Made by a program: the position numbers and the translations under genes. Of a stretch of DNA of 64,000 nucleotides, positions 44,061-52,365 are shown piece after piece; within the stretch, counting starts at the first letter, position 1, and every line of letters starts with the position of its first letter. The stretch is taken from NCBI RefSeq assembly GCF_022414575.1, contig NZ_JADWYQ010000001.1, positions 248,001-312,000 on the forward strand, in the 5' to 3' direction. The DNA is from Streptomyces sp. MUM 178J. Lineage in GTDB: Bacteria > Actinomycetota > Actinomycetes > Streptomycetales > Streptomycetaceae. The notes beneath the pieces were generated by a model. That model was not told the origin of the DNA and did no database searches. It saw nothing but the letters and a program-made list of their open reading frames with translations.

Positions 44061-45665
44061 ATGAATGAACCGGACACCATGAGGCCGCAGGCCCCGCGCA
44101 AGACGGACCGCGACGAGGTGTTCGCGGAGTTCACACGGTCGATCTGCCCGGTCTGCAAGACCCCCGTCGACGCCCAGGTCAACATCCGCGACAACAAGGT
44201 CTATCTGCGGAAAAGCTGCCGCGAGCACGGCGGGTTCGAGGCGCTGGTGTACGGGGACGCCGAGGAGTACCTGCACTCCGCACGGTTCAACAAGCCGGGC
44301 ACGATCCCGCTGGCCTTCCAGACCGAGGTGAAGGACGGCTGCCCCAGCGACTGCGGGCTGTGCCCGGAGCACAAGCAGCACGCCTGTCTCGGCATCATCG
44401 AGGTCAACACCGGCTGCAACCTCGACTGCCCGATCTGCTTCGCCGACTCGGGGCATCAGCAGGACGGTTACGCGATCACCCACGAGCAGTGCGAGCGGAT
44501 GCTGGACGCCTTCGTGGAGTCCGAGGGGGAGGCGGAGGTCGTGATGTTCTCCGGCGGAGAGCCCACGATCCACCCGAACATCCTCGACTTCATCGACCTC
44601 GCCCAGGCGCGCCCCATCCGCAGCGTCACGCTCAACACAAACGGCATCCGGCTGGCGGCCGACCGGAGGTTCGCCGCCGAACTGGGCGAGCGCAACCGCG
44701 CCCCCGGCCGGTCGGTGAACGTCTACCTCCAGTTCGACGGGTTCGACAAGCGGACGCATCTGGAGATCCGGGGCCGTGATCTGCGTACGCTCAAACAGCG
44801 GGCGCTGGACAACTGCGCCGAGGCCGGGCTGACCGCCACACTCGTCGCCGCCGTCGAGCGCGGCCTCAACGAGCACGAACTGGGCGCGATCGTCGAGTAC
44901 GGCATCGACCACCCCGCCGTCCGCGCGGTCGCCTTCCAGCCCGTGACCCACTCCGGCCGGCATGTCCCCTTCGACCCGCTGAACCGGCTCACCAACCCCG
45001 ACGTCATCCGCCTGATCACGGAACAACGCCCCGACTGGTTCCGCAAGGGCGACTTCTTCCCTGTGCCGTGCTGCTTCCCCACCTGCCGGTCCATCACCTA
45101 TCTGCTGGTCGACGGGGAACCGGGCGACCGGACCGTGCTGCCGGTGCCGCGGCTGCTGAACGTCGAGGACCATCTCGACTACGTCACCAACCGCGTCCTG
45201 CCCGACCCCGCCGTCCGCGAGGCCCTGGAGAAGCTGTGGTCGGCCTCGGCCTCCATGGGCACGGCGACCACCGAGGAGAAGCTGCGGACCGCCGCAGGGG
45301 CCGCGGCCGAGGCCCTCGGCTGTGCTCCGGACAGCTGCGGCATCGATCTGCCCCAGGCCGTCAGGGAACTCGACGACAAGGCGTTCATGATTGTGGTGCA
45401 GGACTTCCAGGACCCCTACACGCTCAACGTCAAGCAGCTGATGAAGTGCTGCGTCGAGGAGATCACCCCCGACGGCCGGCTGATCCCGTTCTGCGCATAC
45501 AACTCCGTCGGCTACCGGGAACAGGTCCGCTCCCGGTTGTCCGGCGTGCCCGTGGCCCCCGTCGCACCCAACGCACTGCCCCTCAAGGACCTGCTGACCT
45601 CCACCCCGTACGGCTCCAGGACGCCGAAGCCGTCGACGGCGTCCGAGGGGGACGGCTCCGCGTGA
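44061..45665 (+). CDS. Radical SAM enzyme, Tes/MJ0619-like
   Basis: 534 residues. Radical SAM motif C119-x3-C123-x2-C126 (GCNLDCPICF) with FSGGEPT. Additional metal sites: C29-x2-C32 and C53/H56 (rubredoxin-like N-terminus), C94/C98/C101/C109, and C-terminal PCCFPTCRS. This set resembles tetraether lipid synthase, which carries three 4Fe-4S clusters and one rubredoxin-like iron. The substrate here is unknown. No ribosome site precedes ATG 44061; TAGCGT seven bases upstream suggests a leaderless transcript. The stop overlaps the methyltransferase start (GTGA). Confidence 0.85.
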   Translation: MNEPDTMRPQAPRKTDRDEVFAEFTRSICPVCKTPVDAQVNIRDNKVYLRKSCREHGGFEALVYGDAEEYLHSARFNKPGTIPLAFQTEVKDGCPSDCGLCPEHKQHACLGIIEVNTGCNLDCPICFADSGHQQDGYAITHEQCERMLDAFVESEGEAEVVMFSGGEPTIHPNILDFIDLAQARPIRSVTLNTNGIRLAADRRFAAELGERNRAPGRSVNVYLQFDGFDKRTHLEIRGRDLRTLKQRALDNCAEAGLTATLVAAVERGLNEHELGAIVEYGIDHPAVRAVAFQPVTHSGRHVPFDPLNRLTNPDVIRLITEQRPDWFRKGDFFPVPCCFPTCRSITYLLVDGEPGDRTVLPVPRLLNVEDHLDYVTNRVLPDPAVREALEKLWSASASMGTATTEEKLRTAAGAAAEALGCAPDSCGIDLPQAVRELDDKAFMIVVQDFQDPYTLNVKQLMKCCVEEITPDGRLIPFCAYNSVGYREQVRSRLSGVPVAPVAPNALPLKDLLTSTPYGSRTPKPSTASEGDGSA

Positions 45666-46468
45666 ACGACGGACACAAGACCCTCAAGGCCTGCTGCGCC
45701 GCGGCCTACCACTCCTCCGACGTCGTCCCGCTGCTGCTCGGCGACGCCTACCACCCCGGCGGGGCCGCGCTGACCCGCCGGCTCGCGGACGCCCTGGCCG
45801 TCGCCCCGGGCGAGCGCGTGCTCGACGTGGCGTCGGGGCGCGGCGCCACGGCCCTGCTGCTCGCCGACGCGTACGGCGCCGAGGTGGACGGCGTCGACTA
45901 CTCCCCCGCCGCTGCCGCACTGGCACAAGAAGCGGCCCGCGCGGCCGGGATGGCCGACAGCGTCCGCTTCACGACCGGGGACGCCGAACGGCTGCCGTAC
46001 CCCGACGGGGCGTTCGACGCGGCCGTGTGCGAATGCGCGCTGTGCACCTTCCCCGACAAGGCGCGGGCCGCCGCGGAGTTCGCACGGATCCTGCGGCCCG
46101 GCGGACGGCTGGGCCTGACCGACGTCACCGCCGACGCCGACCGCCTGCCGCCGGAACTCACCGGCCTGACCGCCCGGATCGCCTGCGTCGCCGACGCCCG
46201 GCCGCTGACCGGACCCGCCGGATACAAGAGCCTTCTGGCGGGCGCGGGGCTCCGCACGACTGCCGCGGAGCGCCACGACGACGCGCTGCTGAGCATGGTC
46301 GACCGGATCGAGGCCCGGCTGACGCTGCTGCGGATGGCCGCCCCGGACCGGCTCCGCGCCACAGGCGTCGACCTCGACGCCGCCCCGGCCGTCCTCGCCG
46401 CGGCCCGCGCCGCCGTGGCCTCCGGCACGCTGGGCTATGCACTGCTCGTCGCGGTGAAGGCGGACTGA
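45662..46468 (+). CDS. Class I SAM-dependent methyltransferase (ArsM/UbiE-like)
   Basis: 268 residues from GTG 45662 after GAGGGGGA. SAM-binding motif VLDVASGRGATALLLADAYG, followed by VDGVDYSPAAAALAQEAARA, FTTGDAERLPYPDGAFDAAV and LRPGGRLGLTDV. Cys residues near the N-terminus (LKACCAAAYHS) and CECALCTFPDK recall arsenite methyltransferases, but that is only suggestive. Translationally coupled to the radical SAM gene, so they should act on the same pathway. Confidence 0.85.
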   Translation: MNDGHKTLKACCAAAYHSSDVVPLLLGDAYHPGGAALTRRLADALAVAPGERVLDVASGRGATALLLADAYGAEVDGVDYSPAAAALAQEAARAAGMADSVRFTTGDAERLPYPDGAFDAAVCECALCTFPDKARAAAEFARILRPGGRLGLTDVTADADRLPPELTGLTARIACVADARPLTGPAGYKSLLAGAGLRTTAAERHDDALLSMVDRIEARLTLLRMAAPDRLRATGVDLDAAPAVLAAARAAVASGTLGYALLVAVKAD

Positions 46469-46764
46469 AGGCGGCGGGACCGCGCCTGGCGCCGTCCCGC
46501 GGCGGCGGTGCGGCCCGCGCCGACCGGCTGCTGCAGCCGGAGCATCTGACGGATCCGGCCGCTCTCGACGAGGGCGTCGGACATCTGCGGGCCGCCGAGG
46601 CCCGACACATGGCGGTCGCCGGGATACGGGCCGACTGTCCGGCGACCTCCGGCCCGTGGGCGTGCCTGGTGCACGCCGGACCCTGAGCTCCGTGCATCGC
46701 GTCCGTATACAGTGCGCTGAATCGTGCGATGCACGACGACATCCGACACCACATGGGGGCTGAC
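46469..46764. other. 296-bp spacer
   Basis: Contains a protein-like open stretch (about 46530-46686: LLQPEHLTDPAALDEGVGHL, CPATSGPWACLVHAGP) with no start codon of its own after the methyltransferase stop. Possibly a decayed gene end. TATACAGT near 46707 may be a -10 for the PH-domain gene. Confidence 0.4.
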
Positions 46765-47130
46765 ATGGCGCTGTTCGGCAACGCGCACGCGATCGACCCG
46801 GGATCGGCGCAGCAGGAGTACGCCCGGCTGCTGGGGCAGGGGGAGCAGATCCACGCCGCCTACCTGCTGATACGGGACACCATCCTGTTCACCGACCGCC
46901 GCCTGATCCTGGTCGACAAGCAGGGGATCACCGGCAAGAAGGTGGAGTACCACTCGATTCCGTACCGCAGCATCACGCACTTCGCGGTGGAGACGGCGGG
47001 CACCTTCGACCTCGACGCCGAGCTGAAGATCTGGCTGTCGGGCAGCGCCACACCGGTCCAGAAGACGTTCACCAAGGGTGTGGACATCTACGAGGTGCAG
47101 GCGATCCTGACCCAGTTCGTGGCGGGGTGA
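46765..47130 (+). CDS. PH-domain protein (bPH type)
   Basis: 121 residues: EYARLLGQGEQIHAAYLLIR, DTILFTDRRLILVDKQGITG, KKVEYHSIPYRSITHFAVET, AGTFDLDAELKIWLSG. A complete bacterial pleckstrin-homology fold, usually cytosolic, of unknown binding partner. ATG 46765 follows GGGGG with four bases of spacing. Stand-alone gene. Confidence 0.9.
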   Translation: MALFGNAHAIDPGSAQQEYARLLGQGEQIHAAYLLIRDTILFTDRRLILVDKQGITGKKVEYHSIPYRSITHFAVETAGTFDLDAELKIWLSGSATPVQKTFTKGVDIYEVQAILTQFVAG

Positions 47131-47176
47131 CCGCGGCCGCCGCGGCCGCCTCGACGGCCGCGGCGGCGGGAGCCTC

Positions 47177-47217
47177 CGGCCGGCCGGCGCGTCTGTGAGA
47201 GACGCCGGCCGGCCGGC
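47177..47217. terminator. GC-rich hairpin between convergent genes
   Basis: CCGGCCGGCCGG...CGTCT, loop GTGAG, AGACG CCGGCCGGCC; one arm has a two-base bulge. Located between the PH gene (+) and the VOC gene (-). Confidence 0.7.
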
Positions 47218-47222
47218 AGTCG

Positions 47223-47621
47223 TCAGGAGCCCCCTTCGGCGTCCTGCGGGTACCAGCGCAACTCCACGGTGTTGCCGTCCGGGTCCCGCACATAGACGGA
47301 CTGGGCCTCGCCACGCGCCCCGAAACGCCCCACCGGGCCCTCCAGCACCGTGAACTCACCCGAGTCGATGACCTCCGCCCAGTCCAGCGGCTCGACGACC
47401 AGGCAGATGTGGTCCACATTGGACTCGCCGCGGGAGCGGTCGACCAGATCGATGATCGTCGTCGGCGTGACCCGCACCGAGGGGAACGGGGCCTCCCCGG
47501 CCCGCCACTCCTCCACCCGTACCGGCTCCAGACCCAGCAGCCCGCAGTAGAAGCCGAGGGAGCGCTCGACGTCCTGCACGTTGAGCACCAGATGGTCAAA
47601 GTCCTTGACCTTCACACGCAT
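47223..47621 (-). CDS. VOC-family (glyoxalase/dioxygenase-fold) protein
   Basis: 132 residues. Paired beta-alpha-beta-beta-beta units: FDHLVLNVQDVERSLGFYCG LLGLEP, then VDHICLVVE and DPDGNTVELRWYP, where H and E are the usual metal ligands. Substrate unknown (lactoylglutathione lyase, dioxygenase or resistance protein are possible). ATG 47621 follows GGAGG with seven bases of spacing. Confidence 0.9.
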   Translation of the reverse strand: MRVKVKDFDHLVLNVQDVERSLGFYCGLLGLEPVRVEEWRAGEAPFPSVRVTPTTIIDLVDRSRGESNVDHICLVVEPLDWAEVIDSGEFTVLEGPVGRFGARGEAQSVYVRDPDGNTVELRWYPQDAEGGS

Positions 47622-47675
47622 GAGAGAACCTCCAGTCCTGCGCAATTCAACACGCCGACGCAGCCGTCACCGGCG

Positions 47676-48539
47676 TCACTCAGCCGCGGGCGGGGCAGGC
47701 GGCCAGGGGATCTCCGCAAGCGCGGGCAGCAGGGACTCCTCCTCGTAGTCGAGATGAGCGAGCAACTCGCTGTTCATCCGGTCCAGTTCGGCCCGGAAGC
47801 GCTGCGGCTGGGCGGATCCGCTCCGACCGGCGTCGGCCAGCAGTGCGAGGAGCCCGTCCTTGAGGCGGGCGACGGTCAGATGTTCCTCGCGGAGGCGGTC
47901 GAGCGCCTCGCGCAGATGGGGGTGATGGTCCGCCATCGCCGGGAAGAGATGAGCGTCCTCGCTGCTGTGATGGAAGGCCAGCGAGTCGCAGAAGGCGAGG
48001 CAGTGCTGTCTGATCTGCATGCCGAGGCCGGGTGCGGGAGGTTCGCCCGACCCCTGGTGGTCAGCCAACGCGGCGAGGTGCGCGTCCGCCTCCGTCCGCA
48101 GGTGCCGCAGCTGGGCGCGGAGCCAGGTGTGGACCTCGAGCAACTTCGCGGCGAGCGTGTCGATCCGCTGCGGCGGAGCGCCGTCACCCTCGTTTTCCTG
48201 CGGCTCTATGCGCTTCAGGGCCACGGCGGGGTCCGGGCTCTCGCCTGCGGCGGGCTGGTCACTGCTCTCGCCTGCGGCGGACTCGACGGGCGCGGCAGGC
48301 GCGTATGGCACGGCGATCGCGGCGAACGTCTCGCCGTCGAGCTGCACCCGCACCATGGGGTGGGCGAGGACGTCGCCGTACCAGTCGGGGAGGCGGGACC
48401 GGTCCCCGTCGGAGGCGACGATCAGCGGCGCGCCGTCGTCGGGTCGGCGGCGGAAGCCGAGGGTGACGGTGTGCTCCTGTCCGGATCGCGCGCCGGTGGT
48501 GGTCAGCTGAAGCCTCGGCGTGGACATGGGCGTGGGCAT
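47676..48539 (-). CDS. Ddn-like nitroreductase domain fused to hemerythrin domain
   Basis: 287 residues. Residues 1-75 are a short deazaflavin (F420)-dependent nitroreductase-family domain (QLTTTGARSGQEHTVTLGFR, SDGDRSRLPDWYGDVLAHPM). A Pro/Ala/Ser linker of ~50 residues follows. The C-terminal part is a hemerythrin HHE domain: LEVHTWLRAQLRHL, FHHSSEDAHLFPAM and LREEHLTVARL, LDYEEESLLPAL. A redox partner for oxygen or NO chemistry is plausible; the pairing is inference. ATG 48539 after GGAGAG. Confidence 0.85.
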   Translation of the reverse strand: MPTPMSTPRLQLTTTGARSGQEHTVTLGFRRRPDDGAPLIVASDGDRSRLPDWYGDVLAHPMVRVQLDGETFAAIAVPYAPAAPVESAAGESSDQPAAGESPDPAVALKRIEPQENEGDGAPPQRIDTLAAKLLEVHTWLRAQLRHLRTEADAHLAALADHQGSGEPPAPGLGMQIRQHCLAFCDSLAFHHSSEDAHLFPAMADHHPHLREALDRLREEHLTVARLKDGLLALLADAGRSGSAQPQRFRAELDRMNSELLAHLDYEEESLLPALAEIPWPPAPPAAE

Positions 48540-48910
48540 GCGAAGAAGCTCTCCAGATGTGGGTGCGTACGGGCGCACGAAGCGCGTACGGAGGAAAAGG
48601 GAGGAAGAGAGACGTACGGGAGTACGGAAGAGGAGCCGAACGGACGACAGGACGGCGGGACCGCAGACGGCGCGGCAAACGCACACCGCGGTGGCGCGCT
48701 CGGCCCGGCCGCTGGCGCGCGGCGGCTCAGCTCGGACTGAGGTCGGAGACGCTCAGCTACTCAGATACAGGGCGCGGAGTGAGAACTCATGGCGTCAGCC
48801 CTTCTGTACAGGTGCTCGCCCAGCCGCCGACCGGCCCACTTCTCTTTGGTCGACGCCACACGGCACGCCCCTCATTACAGATGCCGGACCGTGCGGGTGT
48901 CAACGGCGAA
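48540..48910. other. Gene-free 370-bp stretch
   Basis: Leader and upstream region of the Ddn-hemerythrin gene, purine-rich on the plus strand (48590-48660). No ORF with recognisable content, no repeats and no clear promoter were found. Confidence 0.5.
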
Positions 48911-48941
48911 GGGGCTGCCCGGCCTCCGGCCGGACAGCCCC
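48911..48941 (-). terminator. Terminator of the secreted-protein gene
   Basis: GGGGCTGCCCGGCC, loop TCC, GGCCGGACAGCCCC: a 14-bp stem with one mismatch, 37 bp past the stop of the minus-strand gene. Confidence 0.82.
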
Positions 48942-48977
48942 TCCCCATCACTCACCTACGACGGGGTCGGCTGGTGA

Positions 48978-49394
48978 TCAGGAGTTCGCGCAGATGGCGA
49001 ACACGCTGATGCCCACCGACGGGTACGCGTTCTGTCGGCCGAGGCCGATCCAGCCCCTGTTGTCGTCCGTGGGGAAGCTGCCGACCAGGATCGCGTCATT
49101 GCCCCGCGCCTCGGCGCCGCCGCCGAGGACCACCTTCCCCGCCGGGCAGTAGACCGTTCGCCGCTGGAAGTTGGGGACGTTGGCGTTGGGCAGTCGCACC
49201 ACCTCGTAGCCCGGCACCCCGCCGGCGGCCGGCCCGGCCGTGTCTCGTTTCTCCTGGGACGCAGCTGCCGTACCCGTCTCCGCCTGGGCGGCCCAGCCGC
49301 CGCCCACCGCCAGGGCGAGAGCGAGGGCGGATGCGCCGATCACCCGCCTCGCATGCTGCGTCTTCATCGTCTTCATCGTCTTGATCGCCTTCAT
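48978..49394 (-). CDS. Small secreted protein
   Basis: 138 residues. Signal peptide: MKAIKTMKTMKTQHARRVIG, hydrophobic ASALALALAVGGGW, and an AQA cleavage site. The mature part has YEVVRLPNANVPNFQRRTVY, CPAGKVVLGGGAEARG and VGISVFAICANS, with two Cys probably disulfide-linked. Streptomyces secretes several such proteins of unknown role. ATG 49394 after AGGAGA. Confidence 0.85.
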   Translation of the reverse strand: MKAIKTMKTMKTQHARRVIGASALALALAVGGGWAAQAETGTAAASQEKRDTAGPAAGGVPGYEVVRLPNANVPNFQRRTVYCPAGKVVLGGGAEARGNDAILVGSFPTDDNRGWIGLGRQNAYPSVGISVFAICANS

Positions 49395-49646
49395 CGCTGC
49401 TTCTCCTTGTCGCCGTCGGCGAACCGCCACGGGCCCGCCCAGCGATGAGCCTGCCGCAGGAAGGCCATCAAAGGCCTATGAAATCGGCATAAACCTACCT
49501 TTCAGGTGCCCTGGAAGCACATGGGGCACATGCCGTCAGGACCCGCGCTCCACAAACGCCGCCGTCCTCCGGTGCGCGCGCATGCTGCGGACGGCCGCGC
49601 CGAGCGTTCCCCCCGGCGTGTGCCGCCGCGCCCCGCAGGAGCCACA

Positions 49647-50573
49647 ATGTCCGACGTGAACCTGCACCAGACCCTGCACGACGCCATGGAATCCGCCCGT
49701 CCGGTGATCGGCCGCGGCAATGTCGCCGACTACATCCCGGCCCTGACCGAAGTCGATCCGCATGCCTTCGGCATGGCGCTCGCGACCGTGGACGGCGAGG
49801 TGTACGGGGTCGGCGACTGGGAGCAGCCGTTCTCCATCCAGAGCGTGTCCAAGCTCTTCACACTCGCGCTCGCGCTCAGCCACGGCCCGCACGGCGACGA
49901 GCTGTGGAAGCGCGTGGGCCGCGAGCCCTCCGGCAACCGGTTCAACTCGCTGGTGCAGCTGGAGACCGAGCACGGCATCCCGCGCAACCCCTTCATCAAC
50001 GCGGGCGCGGTCGTCGTCACCGACCGGCTGCACACCCTGACGGGGGACGCCGCCGGGGCCGTACGGGGGTTCCTGCGCACCGAGTCGGGCAACCGGCACC
50101 TCGACACCGACGCCCGGGTCGCCGCCTCCGAGGCCCTGCACGGCCACCGCAACGCCGCGCTCGCCCACTTCCTGGCCAGCTACGGCAATCTGGAGAACCC
50201 GGTCGAGACCGTCCTCGACCACTACTACGCGCACTGCTCCATCGCCGCGAGCTGCCGCGACCTCGCCCTGGCCGGCGGCTTCCTGGCCCGTCACGGCCTG
50301 CGCTCCGACGGCGCCCGGCTGCTGCCGCGCAGCGACGCCAAGCGGATCAACGCGGTGCTGCTGACCTGCGGCATGTACGACGCGGCGGGCGAGTTCGCCT
50401 ACCGGGTCGGGCTGCCCGGCAAGAGCGGCGTGGGCGGCGGCATCCTCGCCGTCATCCCGGGCCGCGGCACCCTGTGCGCCTGGAGCCCGGCCCTCGACCC
50501 CGCGGGCAACTCCCTCGCCGCCGTCCACGCCCTGGACGCGTTCACGACCATGACGGGCTGGTCCGTCTTCTGA
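49647..50573 (+). CDS. glsA: Glutaminase A
   Basis: 308 residues of the serine-dependent beta-lactamase-fold glutaminase, which makes glutamate and ammonia from glutamine. S66-x-x-K69 in FSIQSVSKLF, GREPSGNRFNSL, NPFINAGAVVV, NLENPVETVLDHYYAHCSIA, LPGKSGVGGGILAVIPG, all as in E. coli YneH/YbaS. ATG 49647 after GCAGGA. Cytosolic, stand-alone. Confidence 0.96.
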   Translation: MSDVNLHQTLHDAMESARPVIGRGNVADYIPALTEVDPHAFGMALATVDGEVYGVGDWEQPFSIQSVSKLFTLALALSHGPHGDELWKRVGREPSGNRFNSLVQLETEHGIPRNPFINAGAVVVTDRLHTLTGDAAGAVRGFLRTESGNRHLDTDARVAASEALHGHRNAALAHFLASYGNLENPVETVLDHYYAHCSIAASCRDLALAGGFLARHGLRSDGARLLPRSDAKRINAVLLTCGMYDAAGEFAYRVGLPGKSGVGGGILAVIPGRGTLCAWSPALDPAGNSLAAVHALDAFTTMTGWSVF

Positions 50574-50621
50574 CCTGACGCCCCCGGTGCACCCGGTCAT
50601 TGACAAGGTGTCATAATGGCT

Positions 50622-50661
50622 GTGTAGCCCTTCGCGCATCCCCCGTCGCGAAGGGCTACAC
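50622..50661. terminator. Perfect 15-bp hairpin after glsA, with TTGACA and palindrome upstream
   Basis: GTGTAGCCCTTCGCG, ten-base loop, exact complement, then CTTTG. It begins 49 bp after the glsA stop. Just upstream, TTGACA (50600-50605) is part of TGACA-AGG-TGTCA (50601-50613). It may be the glsA terminator, or an attenuator or short RNA started from that TTGACA. The remaining stretch to 50951 has no recognised gene; an AT-rich segment at 50791-50825 probably holds the next promoter. Confidence 0.6.
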
Positions 50662-50951
50662 CTTTGCGCGGGTTTGCAGTCGCGTCGCATGCGGCCGGCC
50701 CCGGCCGACGGCCGTCGGCCGGGCAGCGCGCCGGCGGCGGGCAGGACGGCAGGCACGGACAAGGGACTCCCCTCGTGGCCCCCTGCCCGTGTTTTTTCGA
50801 GTTAACAGTGGCGTAGAGTGTTTACGCAAGCCCGGCCCGCCCCCCTGCAACGGGCCGACCCACTCCCTCGCGCACGCCACGGCGTCCGTGACAGGGTTGG
50901 ATACGTACACGCCCGTTGACCGCGGGCCGATGTGAACGTTGGGGGATCCGG

Positions 50952-51416
50952 ATGGACGGCAACGGAGCGTCGCGAACACCCGAACTGAAGACGCTGCAGC
51001 AGAAGGTCGAGTACATGGTGGAGAAGACCTTCCCCGGCGAGAAGGTCTCGGGGCGGGCCTTCGCCGAGCTGGTCAGACAGCGAGGCGGTTCGCTCTCGCA
51101 CAGCTACTTCTCCAACATCCTCGCCGGGAAGGTCACCCACCCCTCGGAGGACATCCTCAAGGCGCTGGGGCTGGGCTTCGGGGTGGACTGGCGGTTCTTC
51201 AAGGAGGAGTCCGAGGTCGTCGACGACGTCGTCGCCGGACTGCAGTTCCTGGCCAGGCGGCGCACGGGAGAGATCAGCGGCGTGGCCGAGCGTGGGCTCG
51301 ACGAGGACGGGATGCCGCCCGAGCTGCTGCAGTTCGCCCTGGCCCTCCTGGAGGAGACCAAGGAGAAGCAGGCGGGAGAACGGCACGGGAAGGAGCCGGC
51401 ACGCGGGGGACAGTAA
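50952..51416 (+). CDS. XRE-family regulator (EspR-like layout)
   Basis: 154 residues. HTH region: LQQKVEYMVEKTFPGEKVSG, RAFAELVRQRGGSLSHSYFS, NILAGKVTHPSEDILKALGL, GFGVDWRFFKEE. The helical C-terminus has PPELLQFALALLEETKEK. Same architecture as the protein at 29427. Streptomyces proteins of this layout are often followed by an ImmA/IrrE-like metalloprotease gene, which here is only a stump. ATG 50952 after GGGGGA. Confidence 0.88.
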   Translation: MDGNGASRTPELKTLQQKVEYMVEKTFPGEKVSGRAFAELVRQRGGSLSHSYFSNILAGKVTHPSEDILKALGLGFGVDWRFFKEESEVVDDVVAGLQFLARRRTGEISGVAERGLDEDGMPPELLQFALALLEETKEKQAGERHGKEPARGGQ

Positions 51417-51466
51417 AATCGCCGATCGCATGTCACCCGTACGCGTGACGACGATCACGAGGCCCC

Positions 51467-51664
51467 ATGTCCATGCGTGAGCTGCGGAAAGAGTGCGAGG
51501 CCGGACTCGCCGACCTGCCCGTCCCCGCCCCCTTCGGCGTCAAGGGCCCGGTGGCGAACATGGAGGCGGCGCGCGGCCGCACCATCGACGAGCGGCAGGC
51601 GCGGCACGTGCTCGCCGGGGCGCGCCGGCCGGCGGCCGCGGACTCGGCCGGGGCGACCCCATGA
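51467..51664 (+). CDS. Short protein resembling an ImmA/IrrE-like N-terminus (truncated?)
   Basis: 65 residues: MSMRELRKECEAGLADLPVP, APFGVKGPVANMEAARGRTI, then Ala/Arg-rich. The first ~40 residues look like the N-terminus of the ImmA/IrrE-type metalloproteases that follow such XRE genes (from memory), but the HExxH catalytic part is missing. It still has a GAGG ribosome site and overlaps the next gene by ATGA, so it is probably translated. Either a truncation with kept coupling or an unrelated small protein. Confidence 0.55.
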   Translation: MSMRELRKECEAGLADLPVPAPFGVKGPVANMEAARGRTIDERQARHVLAGARRPAAADSAGATP

Positions 51665-52254
51665 GCGCGACCGCAGCCGAGACGGGGGCCGCCAAAGCCG
51701 CCCGCCGCGTCACCGACGTCCTCCAGCCCCGCAACGTACTCCTCGCCGGCATGCCCGGCATCGGCCTCGCCGCCGCCGGGGACTGGACCGGCCTGGCCTG
51801 GGGCTTCCTCGGCGCACTGTGCGCAGGGCTCATCCCCGCCGGCTACATCGAGTGGGAGCGCGGCCGAGGCGCCTGGGGCGACCGGCATGTCGTCGACCGC
51901 ACCCAGCGCGCGCCGATCTTCTTCGTCATCCTCGGCTCGATCGGCGCCGGCTCCGCCGTGATGGTCGCCGGACGGGCCCCGGCGGGCATCCTCGCCTCGA
52001 TGCTCGGGCTCTGGGTGATGACCGTCGGGCTCCTCGCCGTCAACACCCTGTGGAAGATCTCGGTGGACTCGGCCGTCGCCTCGGCCGTCGTCACACTGCT
52101 GTCCGCCGTGCACTCCCCCTGGTGGCTGCTCGCCTGCCCCCTTGCCGTCGCCGTCTGCTGGTCCCGCGTCGCGCTCGCGTACCACACCGTCGGGCAGGCC
52201 GTCGCCGGAGCGTCACTCGGAGCGGCCACGGCGACGGCCCTGCTCTTCGTCTGA
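51661..52254 (+). CDS. PAP2-like integral membrane protein
   Basis: 197 residues, about six helices. The order resembles PAP2 phosphatases: K-x6 region LWKISVDSAVASAVV (PSGH replaced by DSAV) and a last motif SRVALAYHTVGQAVAGA (SR-x5-H with the terminal Asp replaced by Gln). Phosphatase activity is therefore doubtful. ATG 51661 overlaps the stop of the short upstream gene. Confidence 0.75.
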   Translation: MSATAAETGAAKAARRVTDVLQPRNVLLAGMPGIGLAAAGDWTGLAWGFLGALCAGLIPAGYIEWERGRGAWGDRHVVDRTQRAPIFFVILGSIGAGSAVMVAGRAPAGILASMLGLWVMTVGLLAVNTLWKISVDSAVASAVVTLLSAVHSPWWLLACPLAVAVCWSRVALAYHTVGQAVAGASLGAATATALLFV

Positions 52255-52365
52255 ACGGTTCGCGCGAGGGCGTGTTTTCGCCATTGGCCCGGCATCCGCC
52301 GGAGGCGGACCCCCGCGATGCGGTGCAATGACGCGGAGGGCGCAGCACGCGGGGAAGGCGGCACG

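Noticed and set aside
42024..45173. 1049-codon open frame on the minus strand
   Set aside because: Spans the AraC, SRPBCC and radical SAM genes in antisense; no recognisable protein motif.
44061..46468. Arsenosugar (ArsM-ArsS) pair
   Set aside because: The radical SAM protein is far longer and differently organised than ArsS; no ars genes nearby.
46507..46686. Small gene after the methyltransferase
   Set aside because: The protein-like frame has no start codon after the upstream stop; kept only as a possible remnant.
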